From contig NZ_RQYL01000012.1 of assembly GCF_003860125.1 (NCBI RefSeq), positions 1 to 64,000 on the forward strand: 64,000 bases of DNA. Direction: 5' to 3'. The translations under genes were made by a program, and so were the position numbers. Positions 15,858-24,939 of this stretch are shown here, piece after piece. The notes beneath the pieces were generated by a model. It saw only the letters and a list, made by a program, of their open reading frames with translations. It made no database searches and was not told the DNA's origin. Source of the stretch: Fretibacterium sp. OH1220_COT-178 (GTDB lineage Bacteria; Synergistota; Synergistia; Synergistales; Aminobacteriaceae). Position 1 is the first letter of the stretch. The number at the start of each line of letters is the position of its first letter.

Positions 15858-18800
15858 ATGTCTCACTTCATGAGACCTCAGAGTTTTTCCGCGCTGCTGC
15901 ACTGGATCGAGAGGGAGTACAGGGAGAAGGACTCCATCTTCGGGATCCACAAGTCGCTCTTCTGGCAACCCCGAAGGGAGCGGTTCTTCGTCCCGGACCT
16001 CTTCGGCGGTCCGGTATCCTCGCCCATCGGCCCGGCTGCCGGCCCCAACACGCAGCTGACGCAGAACATCGTCGCCTCGTGGCTGTGCGGAGCCCGCTAC
16101 ATGGAGCTCAAGACCGTTCAAATCATGGACGAGCTGGAGTTCGGCCGGCCCTGCATCGACGTCGAGGACGAGGGCTACAACGCCGAGTGGTCGCAGGAGC
16201 TGAAGCTGGAGCAGTCCGTGAGGGAGTACGTCAAGGCTTGGCTGCTGATCCCCGTCCTGGAGCGCCTTCTGGGCTGGGAGGGGTCGGAGGGGGCCGGCGG
16301 CCTCATCTTCAACATGAGCGTCGGCTACAACCTGGAGGGCATCCTTCAGCCCCGGATGCAGACCTTCATCGCCAAGATGCTGGACGCCTCCGAGGAGCTG
16401 GCCGAGTACCGCGCCGTGCTGAAGCGGGAGTTCCCGCAGTACGCGGACATTACCGCGCCGAGCGCGCTGGTGAACAGCGTCACGCTCTCGACCATGCACG
16501 GATGCCCGCCCGACGAGATCGGCAAGATCGCCCGCTACCTGCTGGAGGAGCGCAAGTTCCACCTCTTCGTCAAGATGAACCCGACCCTTCTGGGGCGGGA
16601 CGAGGTGCGCTCCATCCTGAACGAGACCCTGGGCTACGAGGACATCCAGATCCCCGATCCCGTCTTCGACCACGACCTCAAGTACCCGCAGGCGGTGGAG
16701 ATCATCCGGATGATGAAGGAGGCGTCGGCGAAACACGGCCGCTTCTTCGGCGTCAAGCTCACCAACACGCTGGCGATGTACAATTACCGCCGCATCATGC
16801 CGGGCGAGGAGATGTACATGTCCGGCCGCGCGCTCTACCCCGTCTCGATGAACCTGTGGAACCGCCTGAACCGGGAGTTCGGCGGAGACCTCAACGTCTC
16901 CTACTCCGCGGGGGCGGACGCGGAGAACATCGCCCGCATCTTCTCCTGCGGGGCCCTGACCGTGACGATGGCGTCCGACCTGCTCAAGCCGGGCGGCTAC
17001 GCGCGTATGGGACAGTGCCTGGAGAACCTGAAGGCCGCGATGGAGAAGGAGGGGGCTTCCGACCTTCGGGAGTTCGCGCGCGACGCGGCCTCAAACCTGG
17101 AGAGGGCCGCGGCGGACGCCCTGACCGACCGGCGCTACAAGAAGAGCTATTATCCCGGGGCGCCGAAGGTCCCGTCGGAACTGGGCTTTTTCGACTGCGT
17201 GACGGCGCCCTGCATGGCGCAGTGCGCCGTCTGCCAGGACGTGCCGGAGTACGTGGGACTGATCGCGCGCGGCGACTACGATGGGGCGTTGTCCGCGATC
17301 CTGCGCCGAAACCCGCTTCCCGGTCTGACGGGCTACATCTGTACGCACCTGTGCCAGACCCGCTGCACGCGGTCGAACTACGACGAGGCCGTGGAGATCC
17401 GGGCCCTCAAGCGTTTTGCCGCGGAACGCGGCAAGGTGGCGACGCCGCGGGTGGAACGGAGCGCGCGGAAGGTCGCCGTGATCGGCGGCGGTCCCTCCGG
17501 TCTGGGGGCGGCGATGCGGCTGGCTCTGGCCGGCGTTCAGGTGACGCTCTACGAGGCGCGCAGCCGGGTGGGCGGCATGATGGCGATCGCCCCGGTCTTC
17601 CGCCTGCCCCACGACGTTCTGGATAAGGACGTGCAGCGCCTGAAGGATCTGGGCGTCACGTTCGTCCTGAACCATCGGGTGACGGAACCGCCGGAGCGGC
17701 TGCTGGAGCAGGGGTTCGACGCGGTGTACGTCGCCACGGGGTTCCCCTACGATCTGCCGCTCAAAATCGAGGGGGCGGAGGCCGAGGGCGTCTGGACGGC
17801 CATGGGACTGCTCGAGGCCACCATGGACGGCTCGCGGCCGAATCTGGGGAAAAAGGCCCTGATCATCGGGGGGGGGAACACGGCGATGGATGCGGCGCGG
17901 ACCGCACAGCGCCTGACCGGTGCTCCCGTCACGGTGGTGTACCGCCGGACGCGTTCGGAGATGCCCGCCATCGAGGAGGAACGTCACCTGCTGTTCGAGG
18001 AGGGGAACCTTCTGGAGGAGCTGGCCTCGCCGGTGCGCGTCGTCGTGAGGGACGGCCGCGTCGCGGGGCTCGAGTGCGAGCGCAACGCGCTGGGCGAGGC
18101 GGACCTGGACGGTCGCCCCACCCCGGTGCCGACGGGGGAGAAGTTCATCCTGGAGGCGGACTCCATCGTGATCGCCATCGGGCAGAGCCCCGACCGGGAA
18201 CTGTTCGGGGACGGCCGCGTCGCGCTGCGACGCAACGGATCCGTCATCACGACCCGGGAGGGACGCACCAGCCGCAGCGGGATCTACGCGGGCGGGGATC
18301 TCATCTCGGGGCCGGACATCGTGATTCGCGCCTGTGCCGACGGCACCCGGGCGGCGGAGGCCATCTGCCGGGACCTCGGCGTGGAGCTGCCGCCCCTGCC
18401 GAGCCTGCCGGGACTGACTCGGGAGGAGATCCTGGAGGCCAAGCGGGCCCGGGCCCGCCGGGCCGATCCGCACAAGGAGGAACACCTGCCGGTTGCGGAT
18501 CGCAAGGGCTTCGAGCTGGTGGAGCGGACCCTCGGCGAGGCCGAGGCTCGGAGCGAGGCCAGGCGCTGCCTTCAGTGCACGTCGCACTGCGACAAGTGCG
18601 TGGAGGTCTGCCCCAACCGCGCCAACTACACCTACGTGGCCCTGCCGGCGGCGTTCGAGGTCCCGGTCGTCGCGATGCGCGGGGATGCGCCCGCGATCGT
18701 CGCCCACGAGCGCTTTGCCGTGACGCAGCCGCGCCAGATCCTGCACGTCGAGGATTTCTGCAACGAGTGCGGCAACTGCGCCACGTTCTGCGTCCATCAG

Positions 18801-19112
18801 GGCAGGCCCTATATGGACAAACCGCGCATCTGCCTGAACGAGGAGGACTTCGCGTCGCAGGATGACAACGTCTGGCGCGTCTCGGACGGGCTCCTGAGGC
18901 GCCGCGAGGGCGGTGCGGAGATGCGGCTCTCGGTCACGGACCGCGGCTACCGCTACGAGGACGGGGACCTGGAGGTCACCTTCGACCGCGGTTTTGCGGT
19001 GGAGTCCCTGAAGGCGAAAAAGCCGTTCGAGGGGGAGCGGTCGCTGGTCCGCGCGGCGGAGATGCGGGTGGTGTACGAAGGGGTGGCGGACGCGCTCCCC
19101 TGGCTGCTGTAA
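15858..19112 (+). CDS. ygfK: YgfK: putative selenate-reductase-like Fe-S flavoprotein of purine catabolism
   Basis: A 1084-residue multidomain oxidoreductase. Residues of about 50-420 resemble a dihydroorotate-dehydrogenase-like barrel (PIGPAAGPNTQL, STMHGCPPDEIG). Cys motifs near 450-500 (CMAQCAVCQDVPEY, CTHLCQTRC) and a GltD-like FAD/NAD(P) module follow, with dinucleotide motifs VIGGGPSG near 540 and IIGGGNTAMD near 665. The C-terminus has clusters CTSHCDKCVEVCP near 905 and CNECGNCATFC near 970 for [4Fe-4S] centres. YgfK is linked to selenium-dependent and anaerobic urate metabolism in other bacteria. ATG 15858 is favoured over GTG 15852 because GGAGGGGG lies 9 bases upstream. Confidence 0.93.
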   Translation: MSHFMRPQSFSALLHWIEREYREKDSIFGIHKSLFWQPRRERFFVPDLFGGPVSSPIGPAAGPNTQLTQNIVASWLCGARYMELKTVQIMDELEFGRPCIDVEDEGYNAEWSQELKLEQSVREYVKAWLLIPVLERLLGWEGSEGAGGLIFNMSVGYNLEGILQPRMQTFIAKMLDASEELAEYRAVLKREFPQYADITAPSALVNSVTLSTMHGCPPDEIGKIARYLLEERKFHLFVKMNPTLLGRDEVRSILNETLGYEDIQIPDPVFDHDLKYPQAVEIIRMMKEASAKHGRFFGVKLTNTLAMYNYRRIMPGEEMYMSGRALYPVSMNLWNRLNREFGGDLNVSYSAGADAENIARIFSCGALTVTMASDLLKPGGYARMGQCLENLKAAMEKEGASDLREFARDAASNLERAAADALTDRRYKKSYYPGAPKVPSELGFFDCVTAPCMAQCAVCQDVPEYVGLIARGDYDGALSAILRRNPLPGLTGYICTHLCQTRCTRSNYDEAVEIRALKRFAAERGKVATPRVERSARKVAVIGGGPSGLGAAMRLALAGVQVTLYEARSRVGGMMAIAPVFRLPHDVLDKDVQRLKDLGVTFVLNHRVTEPPERLLEQGFDAVYVATGFPYDLPLKIEGAEAEGVWTAMGLLEATMDGSRPNLGKKALIIGGGNTAMDAARTAQRLTGAPVTVVYRRTRSEMPAIEEERHLLFEEGNLLEELASPVRVVVRDGRVAGLECERNALGEADLDGRPTPVPTGEKFILEADSIVIAIGQSPDRELFGDGRVALRRNGSVITTREGRTSRSGIYAGGDLISGPDIVIRACADGTRAAEAICRDLGVELPPLPSLPGLTREEILEAKRARARRADPHKEEHLPVADRKGFELVERTLGEAEARSEARRCLQCTSHCDKCVEVCPNRANYTYVALPAAFEVPVVAMRGDAPAIVAHERFAVTQPRQILHVEDFCNECGNCATFCVHQGRPYMDKPRICLNEEDFASQDDNVWRVSDGLLRRREGGAEMRLSVTDRGYRYEDGDLEVTFDRGFAVESLKAKKPFEGERSLVRAAEMRVVYEGVADALPWLL

Positions 19113-19125
19113 CGGATGACGACGC

Positions 19126-19170
19126 GGGGGCGCCGCCCCCGTCCCCCGTCCGGGGAGCAAGCTCCCCGGA
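19126..19170. repeat. Two intergenic hairpins between ygfK and ygeY
   Basis: GGGGGCGCCGCCCCC at 19126-19140 is a perfect palindrome. At 19149-19170 TCCGGGGAGC pairs with GCTCCCCGGA around a 2-base loop. No T run follows, so they may protect or punctuate the transcript instead of ending it. Confidence 0.6.
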
Positions 19171-19209
19171 ACCCCATATAACAAAAATACGCAAAGAGGT
19201 GCATGGGTT

Positions 19210-20451
19210 ATGGACTACGCAAAGATTCTGGAGAAGGCGAAATCGTACGAGAAGGACATGACGAAGTTCCTGCGGGACATGATCGCGATCCCCAGCGAGA
19301 GCTGCGACGAGAAGCGCGTCATTCACCGCATCAAGGAGGAGATGGAGAAGGTCGGGTTCGACAAGGTCGAGATCGACCCGATGGGCAACGTCCTGGGCAC
19401 CATCGGGCACGGCAAGCACCTGATCGCGCTGGACGCGCACATCGACACGGTGGGCGTGGGCGAGCGCGCCAACTGGAAGTTCGACCCCTACGAGGGGATG
19501 GAGGACGACCAGGTGATCGGCGGCCGCGGCGCCAGCGACCAGGAGGGCGGCATGGCCTCCATGGTCTACGCGGGCAAGATCATCAAGGACCTGGGGCTCG
19601 AGGACGACTACACCGTGGTGATGGTCGGGTCCGTCCAGGAGGAGGACTGCGACGGCCTCTGCTGGCAGTACATCATCAAGGAGGACAAGCTGCGCCCGGA
19701 GTTCGTCATCAGCACCGAGCCGACGGACGGCGGCATCTACCGCGGGCACCGCGGCCGGATGGAGATCGAGGTGGTCATCAAGGGCGTGAGCTGCCACGGT
19801 TCCGCACCGGAGCGGGGCGACAACGCCATCTTCAAGGCGGGGCCGATCCTGAACGAGCTCAAGGCGCTGCACCCGAACCTGAAGGACGACGCGTTCCTGG
19901 GCAAGGGGAGCCTGACGGTGTCCGAGATCTTCTTCTCCTCGCCCTCGCGCTGCGCGGTGGCCGACGGCTGTCGGATCTCCATCGACCGGCGCCTGACGCG
20001 CGGCGAGACGGCGGAGTACGCCATGAACCAGATCCGCCGGCTTCCCGCGGTTGAGGCCGCGGGCGCCGAGGTGCGCATGTACAAGTACGAGCGCCCGTCC
20101 TGGACGGGGCTGCTCTATCCCACGGACTGCTACTTCCCGACCTGGGTCATCGAGGAGGATCACCCCGTCTGCGAGACGCTGATGGAGGCGTACTCCAGCC
20201 TCTTCAACAAGAAGGCCCGGCTCGACAAGTGGACCTTCTCGACGAACGGCGTCTCCATCATGGGCATGCACGGGATCCCCTGCATCGGGTTCGGGCCGGG
20301 GCACGAGAACCAGGCCCATGCGCCCAACGAGGTGACCTGGAAGGAGGAGCTGGTGGCCTGCGCGGCGCTCTATGCCGCCGTCCCTGGGCTCTACGTCCGG
20401 AAGTACGCCGACAAGATGCCCGAGCACACGGAGAACATCGTCGAGCGCTGA
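19210..20451 (+). CDS. ygeY: YgeY-type M20 hydrolase (purine catabolism)
   Basis: A 413-residue M20-family metallohydrolase. Zinc-site motifs are [11 protein letters not shown], the SDQEGG segment with its bridging Asp, the EED pair in [10 protein letters not shown], and the late His in [11 protein letters not shown]. It closely follows the pattern of YgeY, a hydrolase always found with ygfK/ssnA/hyuA and implicated in anaerobic urate degradation; the physiological substrate is inferred from that link. It starts with ATG after AAAGAGGTGCATGGGTT, 97 bases after ygfK. Confidence 0.92.
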   Translation: MDYAKILEKAKSYEKDMTKFLRDMIAIPSESCDEKRVIHRIKEEMEKVGFDKVEIDPMGNVLGTIGHGKHLIALDAHIDTVGVGERANWKFDPYEGMEDDQVIGGRGASDQEGGMASMVYAGKIIKDLGLEDDYTVVMVGSVQEEDCDGLCWQYIIKEDKLRPEFVISTEPTDGGIYRGHRGRMEIEVVIKGVSCHGSAPERGDNAIFKAGPILNELKALHPNLKDDAFLGKGSLTVSEIFFSSPSRCAVADGCRISIDRRLTRGETAEYAMNQIRRLPAVEAAGAEVRMYKYERPSWTGLLYPTDCYFPTWVIEEDHPVCETLMEAYSSLFNKKARLDKWTFSTNGVSIMGMHGIPCIGFGPGHENQAHAPNEVTWKEELVACAALYAAVPGLYVRKYADKMPEHTENIVER

Positions 20452-20471
20452 GAGCGTTTCCCTTTCAAAAA

Positions 20472-20575
20472 GCCGGGGCGCCGTTTTGCGCTCCGGCCCA
20501 AGCTCTTCGATGCGGTTGTTTCCGAGGCTTCGAGACGCTTCCTTAAAAATTGTCCTCCTCCCGGGGGAGGAGGAC
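20472..20575 (+). promoter_or_regulatory. Leader hairpins before the purine permease
   Basis: A 10-bp stem (20472-20481/20488-20497) is followed by an 11-bp perfect stem (20552-20562/20565-20575) whose left arm, GTCCTCCTCCC, resembles an anti-Shine-Dalgarno sequence. The permease's own site GAGGGAGGGGG begins only a few bases after the second hairpin and could pair with the same arm. That would allow a switch controlling translation; this is inference. Confidence 0.4.
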
Positions 20576-20594
20576 GAGGGAGGGGGAATGCGGA

Positions 20595-22004
20595 ATGAAC
20601 GGCGCTACGGAAAGAAATTTCGAGAATACCGTCTCGGCGGACGGGACCGATGCCGCCACAGATCCCCGTTCTGCAATCTACCGGCTTCACGGCATCCCGC
20701 CGTTGAAGCTTGCCTTGCCTCTGGGACTTCAGCATGTTTTGGCCATGTTCACCTCGAATCTGGCTCCCTGTTTCATCCTGGCGGGCGTTCTGGGGATGAG
20801 CGGTGCGGACAAGGTGATCATGGTGCAGTGCACCATGCTGATCTCGGGAGTCACGACGTTTCTGCAGCTCTATCCCATATACCTCTTTGGTCGCAGGCAG
20901 GGGCGCCCGCGCATCGGGGCCGAGCTTCCCATCGTGATGGGAACCTCTTTTGCCTTCGTTCCCACGTCGGTCACGATCGGCCGGCTCTACGGGCTCCCCG
21001 CCATTCTGGGCGGCGCGTTGCTGGGCAGTCTGGTGGAGTTCTTCATGGGTTTTTTCATCAAGCCGCTCAAGCGCTTTTTCCCACCGCTGGTTATCGGAGC
21101 GGTGTTGATGGCGATCGGTGCCAATCTTCTCACGACGGGTATGCACTACTGGGCCGGCGGGATCGGCAGCCCGGATTACGGCAGTCCGGCCAATCTGTGC
21201 GTCGGGCTGGTCGTGTTTCTGACGGTACTGGCGTGTCAGCGGTTCGGCAGAGGGATGGTGGCGCTCTCTTCGCTCCTGATCGGGCTCCTTGTAGGCTACA
21301 TTCTCTCGTTCTTCATGGGAACCCTCGACTTCTCTCCGCTGCTGGATGCCGCTTGGGTGGACATTCCCCTGCCCTTCCGTTTCCGGTACGCATTCCATTG
21401 GGATGCCGTCCTGGGCTTTGCCGCGCTCTACGTGGTCTCCGGGCTCGAGACCATCGGCAACACGTCGGGCATCACCGTCGCGGCCTTCGACCGCGAGGCC
21501 ACGGTGGATGAGACGGCGGGGGCGATCCTTGCGGACTCGTTCGGATCCATGCTGGCGACGGCCTTCAATACGCTGCCGAACACCGCGTTCGGCCAGAACG
21601 CGGGCATCGTGGCAATGACCGGGGTCGTCAACAAATTCTGTATCGCCCTGGGAGCCTCCGTCTTGGTGATTGCAGGGTTTCTGCCGAAGGTGGGAGCGCT
21701 CTTCTCCATGATGCCGAACCCGGTTCTGGGTGGGGCGTTGCTTATGGTCTTCGCGATGATCACCATCAACGGCATCAAACTGATTGCCAAAACGGGCTTC
21801 AGCCAGCGCAACGTCATCGTGCTGGGAATAACCTTGGCGCTGGGAATGGGGTTCGGTGGTGCGCCCGATGCGGTGCTGGCCCGCCTTCCTGGGCCGATTC
21901 AGTATGTTTTCCGAGATTCCGTCGTGGCGGTCTGCGTCGTGGGAATCCTGGCAAATGCCGTGTTCCCAAGAGAGGAGCAGGATCTGGCGGTCATAGATAT
22001 CTGA
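20595..22004 (+). CDS. NCS2-family xanthine/uracil/urate permease
   Basis: A 469-residue inner-membrane symporter with about 12-14 hydrophobic segments. The family is clear from KLALPLGLQHVLAMF at the first membrane helix, the NTLPNTAFGQNAGIVAMTG motif, and the VSGLETIGNTSG helix with the substrate-site Glu. It has an N-terminal cytoplasmic extension of about 35 residues. The start at 20595 has GGAGGGGGAATGCGG. Placed between ygeY and the XdhD-like gene, it most likely imports xanthine or urate. Confidence 0.93.
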   Translation: MNGATERNFENTVSADGTDAATDPRSAIYRLHGIPPLKLALPLGLQHVLAMFTSNLAPCFILAGVLGMSGADKVIMVQCTMLISGVTTFLQLYPIYLFGRRQGRPRIGAELPIVMGTSFAFVPTSVTIGRLYGLPAILGGALLGSLVEFFMGFFIKPLKRFFPPLVIGAVLMAIGANLLTTGMHYWAGGIGSPDYGSPANLCVGLVVFLTVLACQRFGRGMVALSSLLIGLLVGYILSFFMGTLDFSPLLDAAWVDIPLPFRFRYAFHWDAVLGFAALYVVSGLETIGNTSGITVAAFDREATVDETAGAILADSFGSMLATAFNTLPNTAFGQNAGIVAMTGVVNKFCIALGASVLVIAGFLPKVGALFSMMPNPVLGGALLMVFAMITINGIKLIAKTGFSQRNVIVLGITLALGMGFGGAPDAVLARLPGPIQYVFRDSVVAVCVVGILANAVFPREEQDLAVIDI

Positions 22005-22351
22005 ATTTCAACATCAAGTCAGCCGTGCAGGTTGCTGTTTTTTTGTCGTCTCGGCCGCTTCGCGACCCTTTGCCGGCGTGCTGTGGATGCGCCCGGTGAA
22101 GCTCCCGTGCGATCCGCAAAACGCGCCTTTCGCTTGTCGGCGGTCCGTCTGCTCCCGCTCGTAAAAGCCGCCCGGCGAAGAACTTGAGTTCGTCGACGCG
22201 CAACTCAAAGATCTGCTGTCGATTTTATCGTCGAATTGATTGGGCATGATTTGGTATCGGACTGAGCATCGGAATATATGGAGCAGAACCTCGCTCCGTC
22301 CTTCGGAGGGGAGAGGCCTGGTTTACGATTGAGGAGAGGGGGGGATGGTGC
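22005..22351. other. Unassigned 347-base gap with possible gene relic
   Basis: A weak CAGC/GCTG hairpin followed by seven T residues at about 22021-22045 may end the permease transcript. On the minus strand, 22014-22247 holds overlapping short frames (77 and 70 codons) without recognisable domains. Whether they are a degraded gene or chance is unclear. The last 25 bases hold the ribosome-binding site of the next gene. Confidence 0.35.
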
Positions 22352-24934
22352 ATGTACCGGCTGACGATCAACGGCAAGGTCCATGATATTGAAGAGGACG
22401 GATCGCTGCTGGATTACCTGCGCGACACGGCCGACATCACGTCCGTGAAGAACGGCTGTGCCGAGGGGGCCTGCGGAGCCTGTACGGTCCTGATCGACGG
22501 ACGCACGGCACGTGCCTGTGTCCAGAAGGTCTCCCGATTGGACGGCAGGACGGTGGTGACGGTCGAGGGGCTCTCCGGCCGCGAACGGGAGATCTACGCC
22601 TGGGCCTTCGGGGCCGCGGGGGCGGTGCAGTGCGGCTTCTGCATCCCCGGCATGGTGATGAGCGCAAAGGGCCTTTTGGACGCCAACCCGAGCCCGACCG
22701 TGCCGGAGATCAAGGAGGCGATCAAGGGGAACCTCTGCCGCTGCACGGGGTACGCGAAGATCGAGAGGGCCGTGGCGATGGCCGCGGAGGCCCTGCGCGA
22801 CCCCGATTTTGTCCCTCCGCGGGACCCCTACGGCCGTCCCTATGCGCTGAGCGAGCGGATGCCGCGCCTCGACGCCCGCGAGAAGGTCCTGGGCACGGGC
22901 AAGTACGTCGAGGACCTCAAGATGCCGGGGATGCTCTACGGCGCCGCGCTGCGCCCCAAGACGCCGCGCGAGCGGATCCTGAGCATCGACACGAGCGCCG
23001 CGGAGGCGCATCCGGGCGTCGTGGCCGTGCTGACGGCCAAGGACGTGCCGGGCGAGCGGTACATCGGGCACATCGTGCACGACTGGCCGGTGCTGATCGC
23101 GCCGGGCGAGGTGACCCGATACGCGGGCGACGCTCTGGCCCTGGTCGCCGCAACCGGCAAGAAGGCGCTGAAGGAGGCCCTGGCGCTGATCCGGGTGGAG
23201 AGCGAGGTCCTGAAGCCCATGCTCACCATCGAGGAGTCCCTGGCCCCTGACGCGGAGCCCATCCATCCCTTCGGCAATCTCGTGAAGGTCAATGCGGTCG
23301 TCAAGCGGGGCGATGTGGACAGGGCCCTGGCGGAGTCCGCGCATGTGGTGAGCCACTCCTACAGCTCTCCTGTCGGGGAGCATGCCTTTCTGGAGCCGGA
23401 GACCGCTCTGGCCTACCCCGATGAGGGCGGAAGGCTGGTGCTGCGCACGTCCGGGCAGAGCGTCTACGACGAGTACCGTGAGGTGACGCGGATGCTGGGC
23501 TGCGGGGAGGGGCAGGTTCGCGTGATCTCGGCGCTGGTCGGCGGCGGGTTCGGCGGCAAGGAGGACATGTCCGTCCAGCACCACGCCGCGCTTCTGGCGT
23601 GGCACGTCAAGCGGCCGGTCCAGGTGTCCCTCTCCCGCCAGGAGAGCATGATCGTGCATCCCAAGCGGCACCCGATGTTCATGGACTACACCGCCGGCTG
23701 CGACGCGGAGGGGCGCATCACGGCCATGAGGATCCGGATCCGGGGGGACACGGGCGCCTACACGTCCCTGGGCGGCCCCGTGATGCAGCGCGCCTGCACC
23801 CACGCCACGGGGCCCTACCGCGTCCCGAACGTGGACATCGAGGGGACGAACGTCTACACCAACAACCCGCCGAGCGGGGCGTTCCGCGGGTTCGGCGTCA
23901 CCCAGTCCGCCTTCGCGGTGGAGTCCACGCTGAACCTGCTGGCGGAGAAGGCCGGCCTCTCGTACTGGGAGATCCGGGACCGCAACGTCGTGGAGCCGGG
24001 CGACGTGCTGGGCAACGGCCAGATCGCGGCTCCGAACACGGGGATCCGCGAGTGCCTGAAGGCCGTCAAGCCGCATTTCGATTCATCGCCCCGCGCCGGC
24101 CTGGCCTGCGCCTGGAAGAACAGCGGCCTGGGGGTCGGCGTCCCCGACACGGGGCGGATGCGCCTCGTGGTCCGTGACGGCGGCATCCGGCTCTTTACCA
24201 GCGCGGCCTGCATGGGGCAGGGCGTGGCGACGACGATGGTGCAGATCGCGTCCTTCACCACGGGGCTTCCCGTGAACCGGATCGCCTTCAACGAGCCCGA
24301 CACCGCCCTGACGCCGGACAGCGGGACCTCGACGGCCTCGCGCCAGACCCTGTTCACGGGCGAGGCGACGCGGCGGGTCTGCATGAAGTTTATGGAGGCC
24401 CTGAAGGAGGAGGGGGGCGACATTGCCCGACTGGAGGGGCGGGAGTTCTACGACGAGTTCCTGTTCGTAACGGACCCGATGGGCTCGGACAAGCCGAACC
24501 CGGTCAGCCACGCGGCCTACAGCTTCGGGGTCCACGTCTGCATCCTTGATGAGGACGGCCGGTTGGAGAAGTACGTCGCCTGCCACGATGTGGGGCAGGT
24601 CATCAACCTGAACAGCGTGGAGGGGCAGATCGAGGGCGGCGTCGTGATGGGGCTGGGCTATGCGCTGACCGAGGACCTGCGCCTCGAGGGCGGTATTCCG
24701 CGCGCACGGCTGGGGACGCTCGGGATGTTCCGCGCCCCGGACGTCCCGCCGATCGAGTGCATCCTCCTGGACTGCAAGGATCCGCAGGGCGCGGGCGCCT
24801 ATGGGGCCAAGGGGGTGGGCGAGGTCGTTCTGGTCCCGCCGGCGCCGACCCTGGCCCTGGCCTATCAGCGGTGGGACGGCAGGTTCCGGGACAGCCTTCC
24901 GCTCGAGGGGACGCCGTACAGCCGGAAGAAGTAG
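22352..24934 (+). CDS. xdhD: XdhD-like molybdenum hydroxylase (fused Fe-S and Mo subunits)
   Basis: An 860-residue xanthine-dehydrogenase-family enzyme. Residues 1-150 carry two [2Fe-2S] centres: Cys36, 41, 44 and 56, then Cys94, 97, 129 and 131 (CGFC and CRC). The rest is the molybdopterin subunit, with GGGFGGKED near 395, GAFRGFG near 510 and the catalytic Glu in GVGEVVL near 825. It resembles XdhD and selenium-dependent molybdenum hydroxylases, which act on purines such as hypoxanthine, xanthine or urate-related compounds. The separate FAD subunit of classical xanthine dehydrogenase is not encoded nearby, so YgfK could be its electron partner; this is inference. The stop is 5 bases from ddl. 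Confidence 0.9.
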   Translation: MYRLTINGKVHDIEEDGSLLDYLRDTADITSVKNGCAEGACGACTVLIDGRTARACVQKVSRLDGRTVVTVEGLSGREREIYAWAFGAAGAVQCGFCIPGMVMSAKGLLDANPSPTVPEIKEAIKGNLCRCTGYAKIERAVAMAAEALRDPDFVPPRDPYGRPYALSERMPRLDAREKVLGTGKYVEDLKMPGMLYGAALRPKTPRERILSIDTSAAEAHPGVVAVLTAKDVPGERYIGHIVHDWPVLIAPGEVTRYAGDALALVAATGKKALKEALALIRVESEVLKPMLTIEESLAPDAEPIHPFGNLVKVNAVVKRGDVDRALAESAHVVSHSYSSPVGEHAFLEPETALAYPDEGGRLVLRTSGQSVYDEYREVTRMLGCGEGQVRVISALVGGGFGGKEDMSVQHHAALLAWHVKRPVQVSLSRQESMIVHPKRHPMFMDYTAGCDAEGRITAMRIRIRGDTGAYTSLGGPVMQRACTHATGPYRVPNVDIEGTNVYTNNPPSGAFRGFGVTQSAFAVESTLNLLAEKAGLSYWEIRDRNVVEPGDVLGNGQIAAPNTGIRECLKAVKPHFDSSPRAGLACAWKNSGLGVGVPDTGRMRLVVRDGGIRLFTSAACMGQGVATTMVQIASFTTGLPVNRIAFNEPDTALTPDSGTSTASRQTLFTGEATRRVCMKFMEALKEEGGDIARLEGREFYDEFLFVTDPMGSDKPNPVSHAAYSFGVHVCILDEDGRLEKYVACHDVGQVINLNSVEGQIEGGVVMGLGYALTEDLRLEGGIPRARLGTLGMFRAPDVPPIECILLDCKDPQGAGAYGAKGVGEVVLVPPAPTLALAYQRWDGRFRDSLPLEGTPYSRKK

Positions 24935-24939
24935 CGGCG

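Noticed and set aside
17091-19184. 697-codon minus-strand open frame over ygfK
   Set aside because: It is antisense to a clearly conserved gene, has no recognisable domains, and is explained by GC-rich codon bias leaving the opposite strand open.
22205-24076. 623-codon minus-strand open frame over the XdhD-like gene
   Set aside because: Composition is the low-complexity Arg/His/Asp/Gly pattern of a shadow frame; the plus strand carries all Fe-S and molybdenum motifs.
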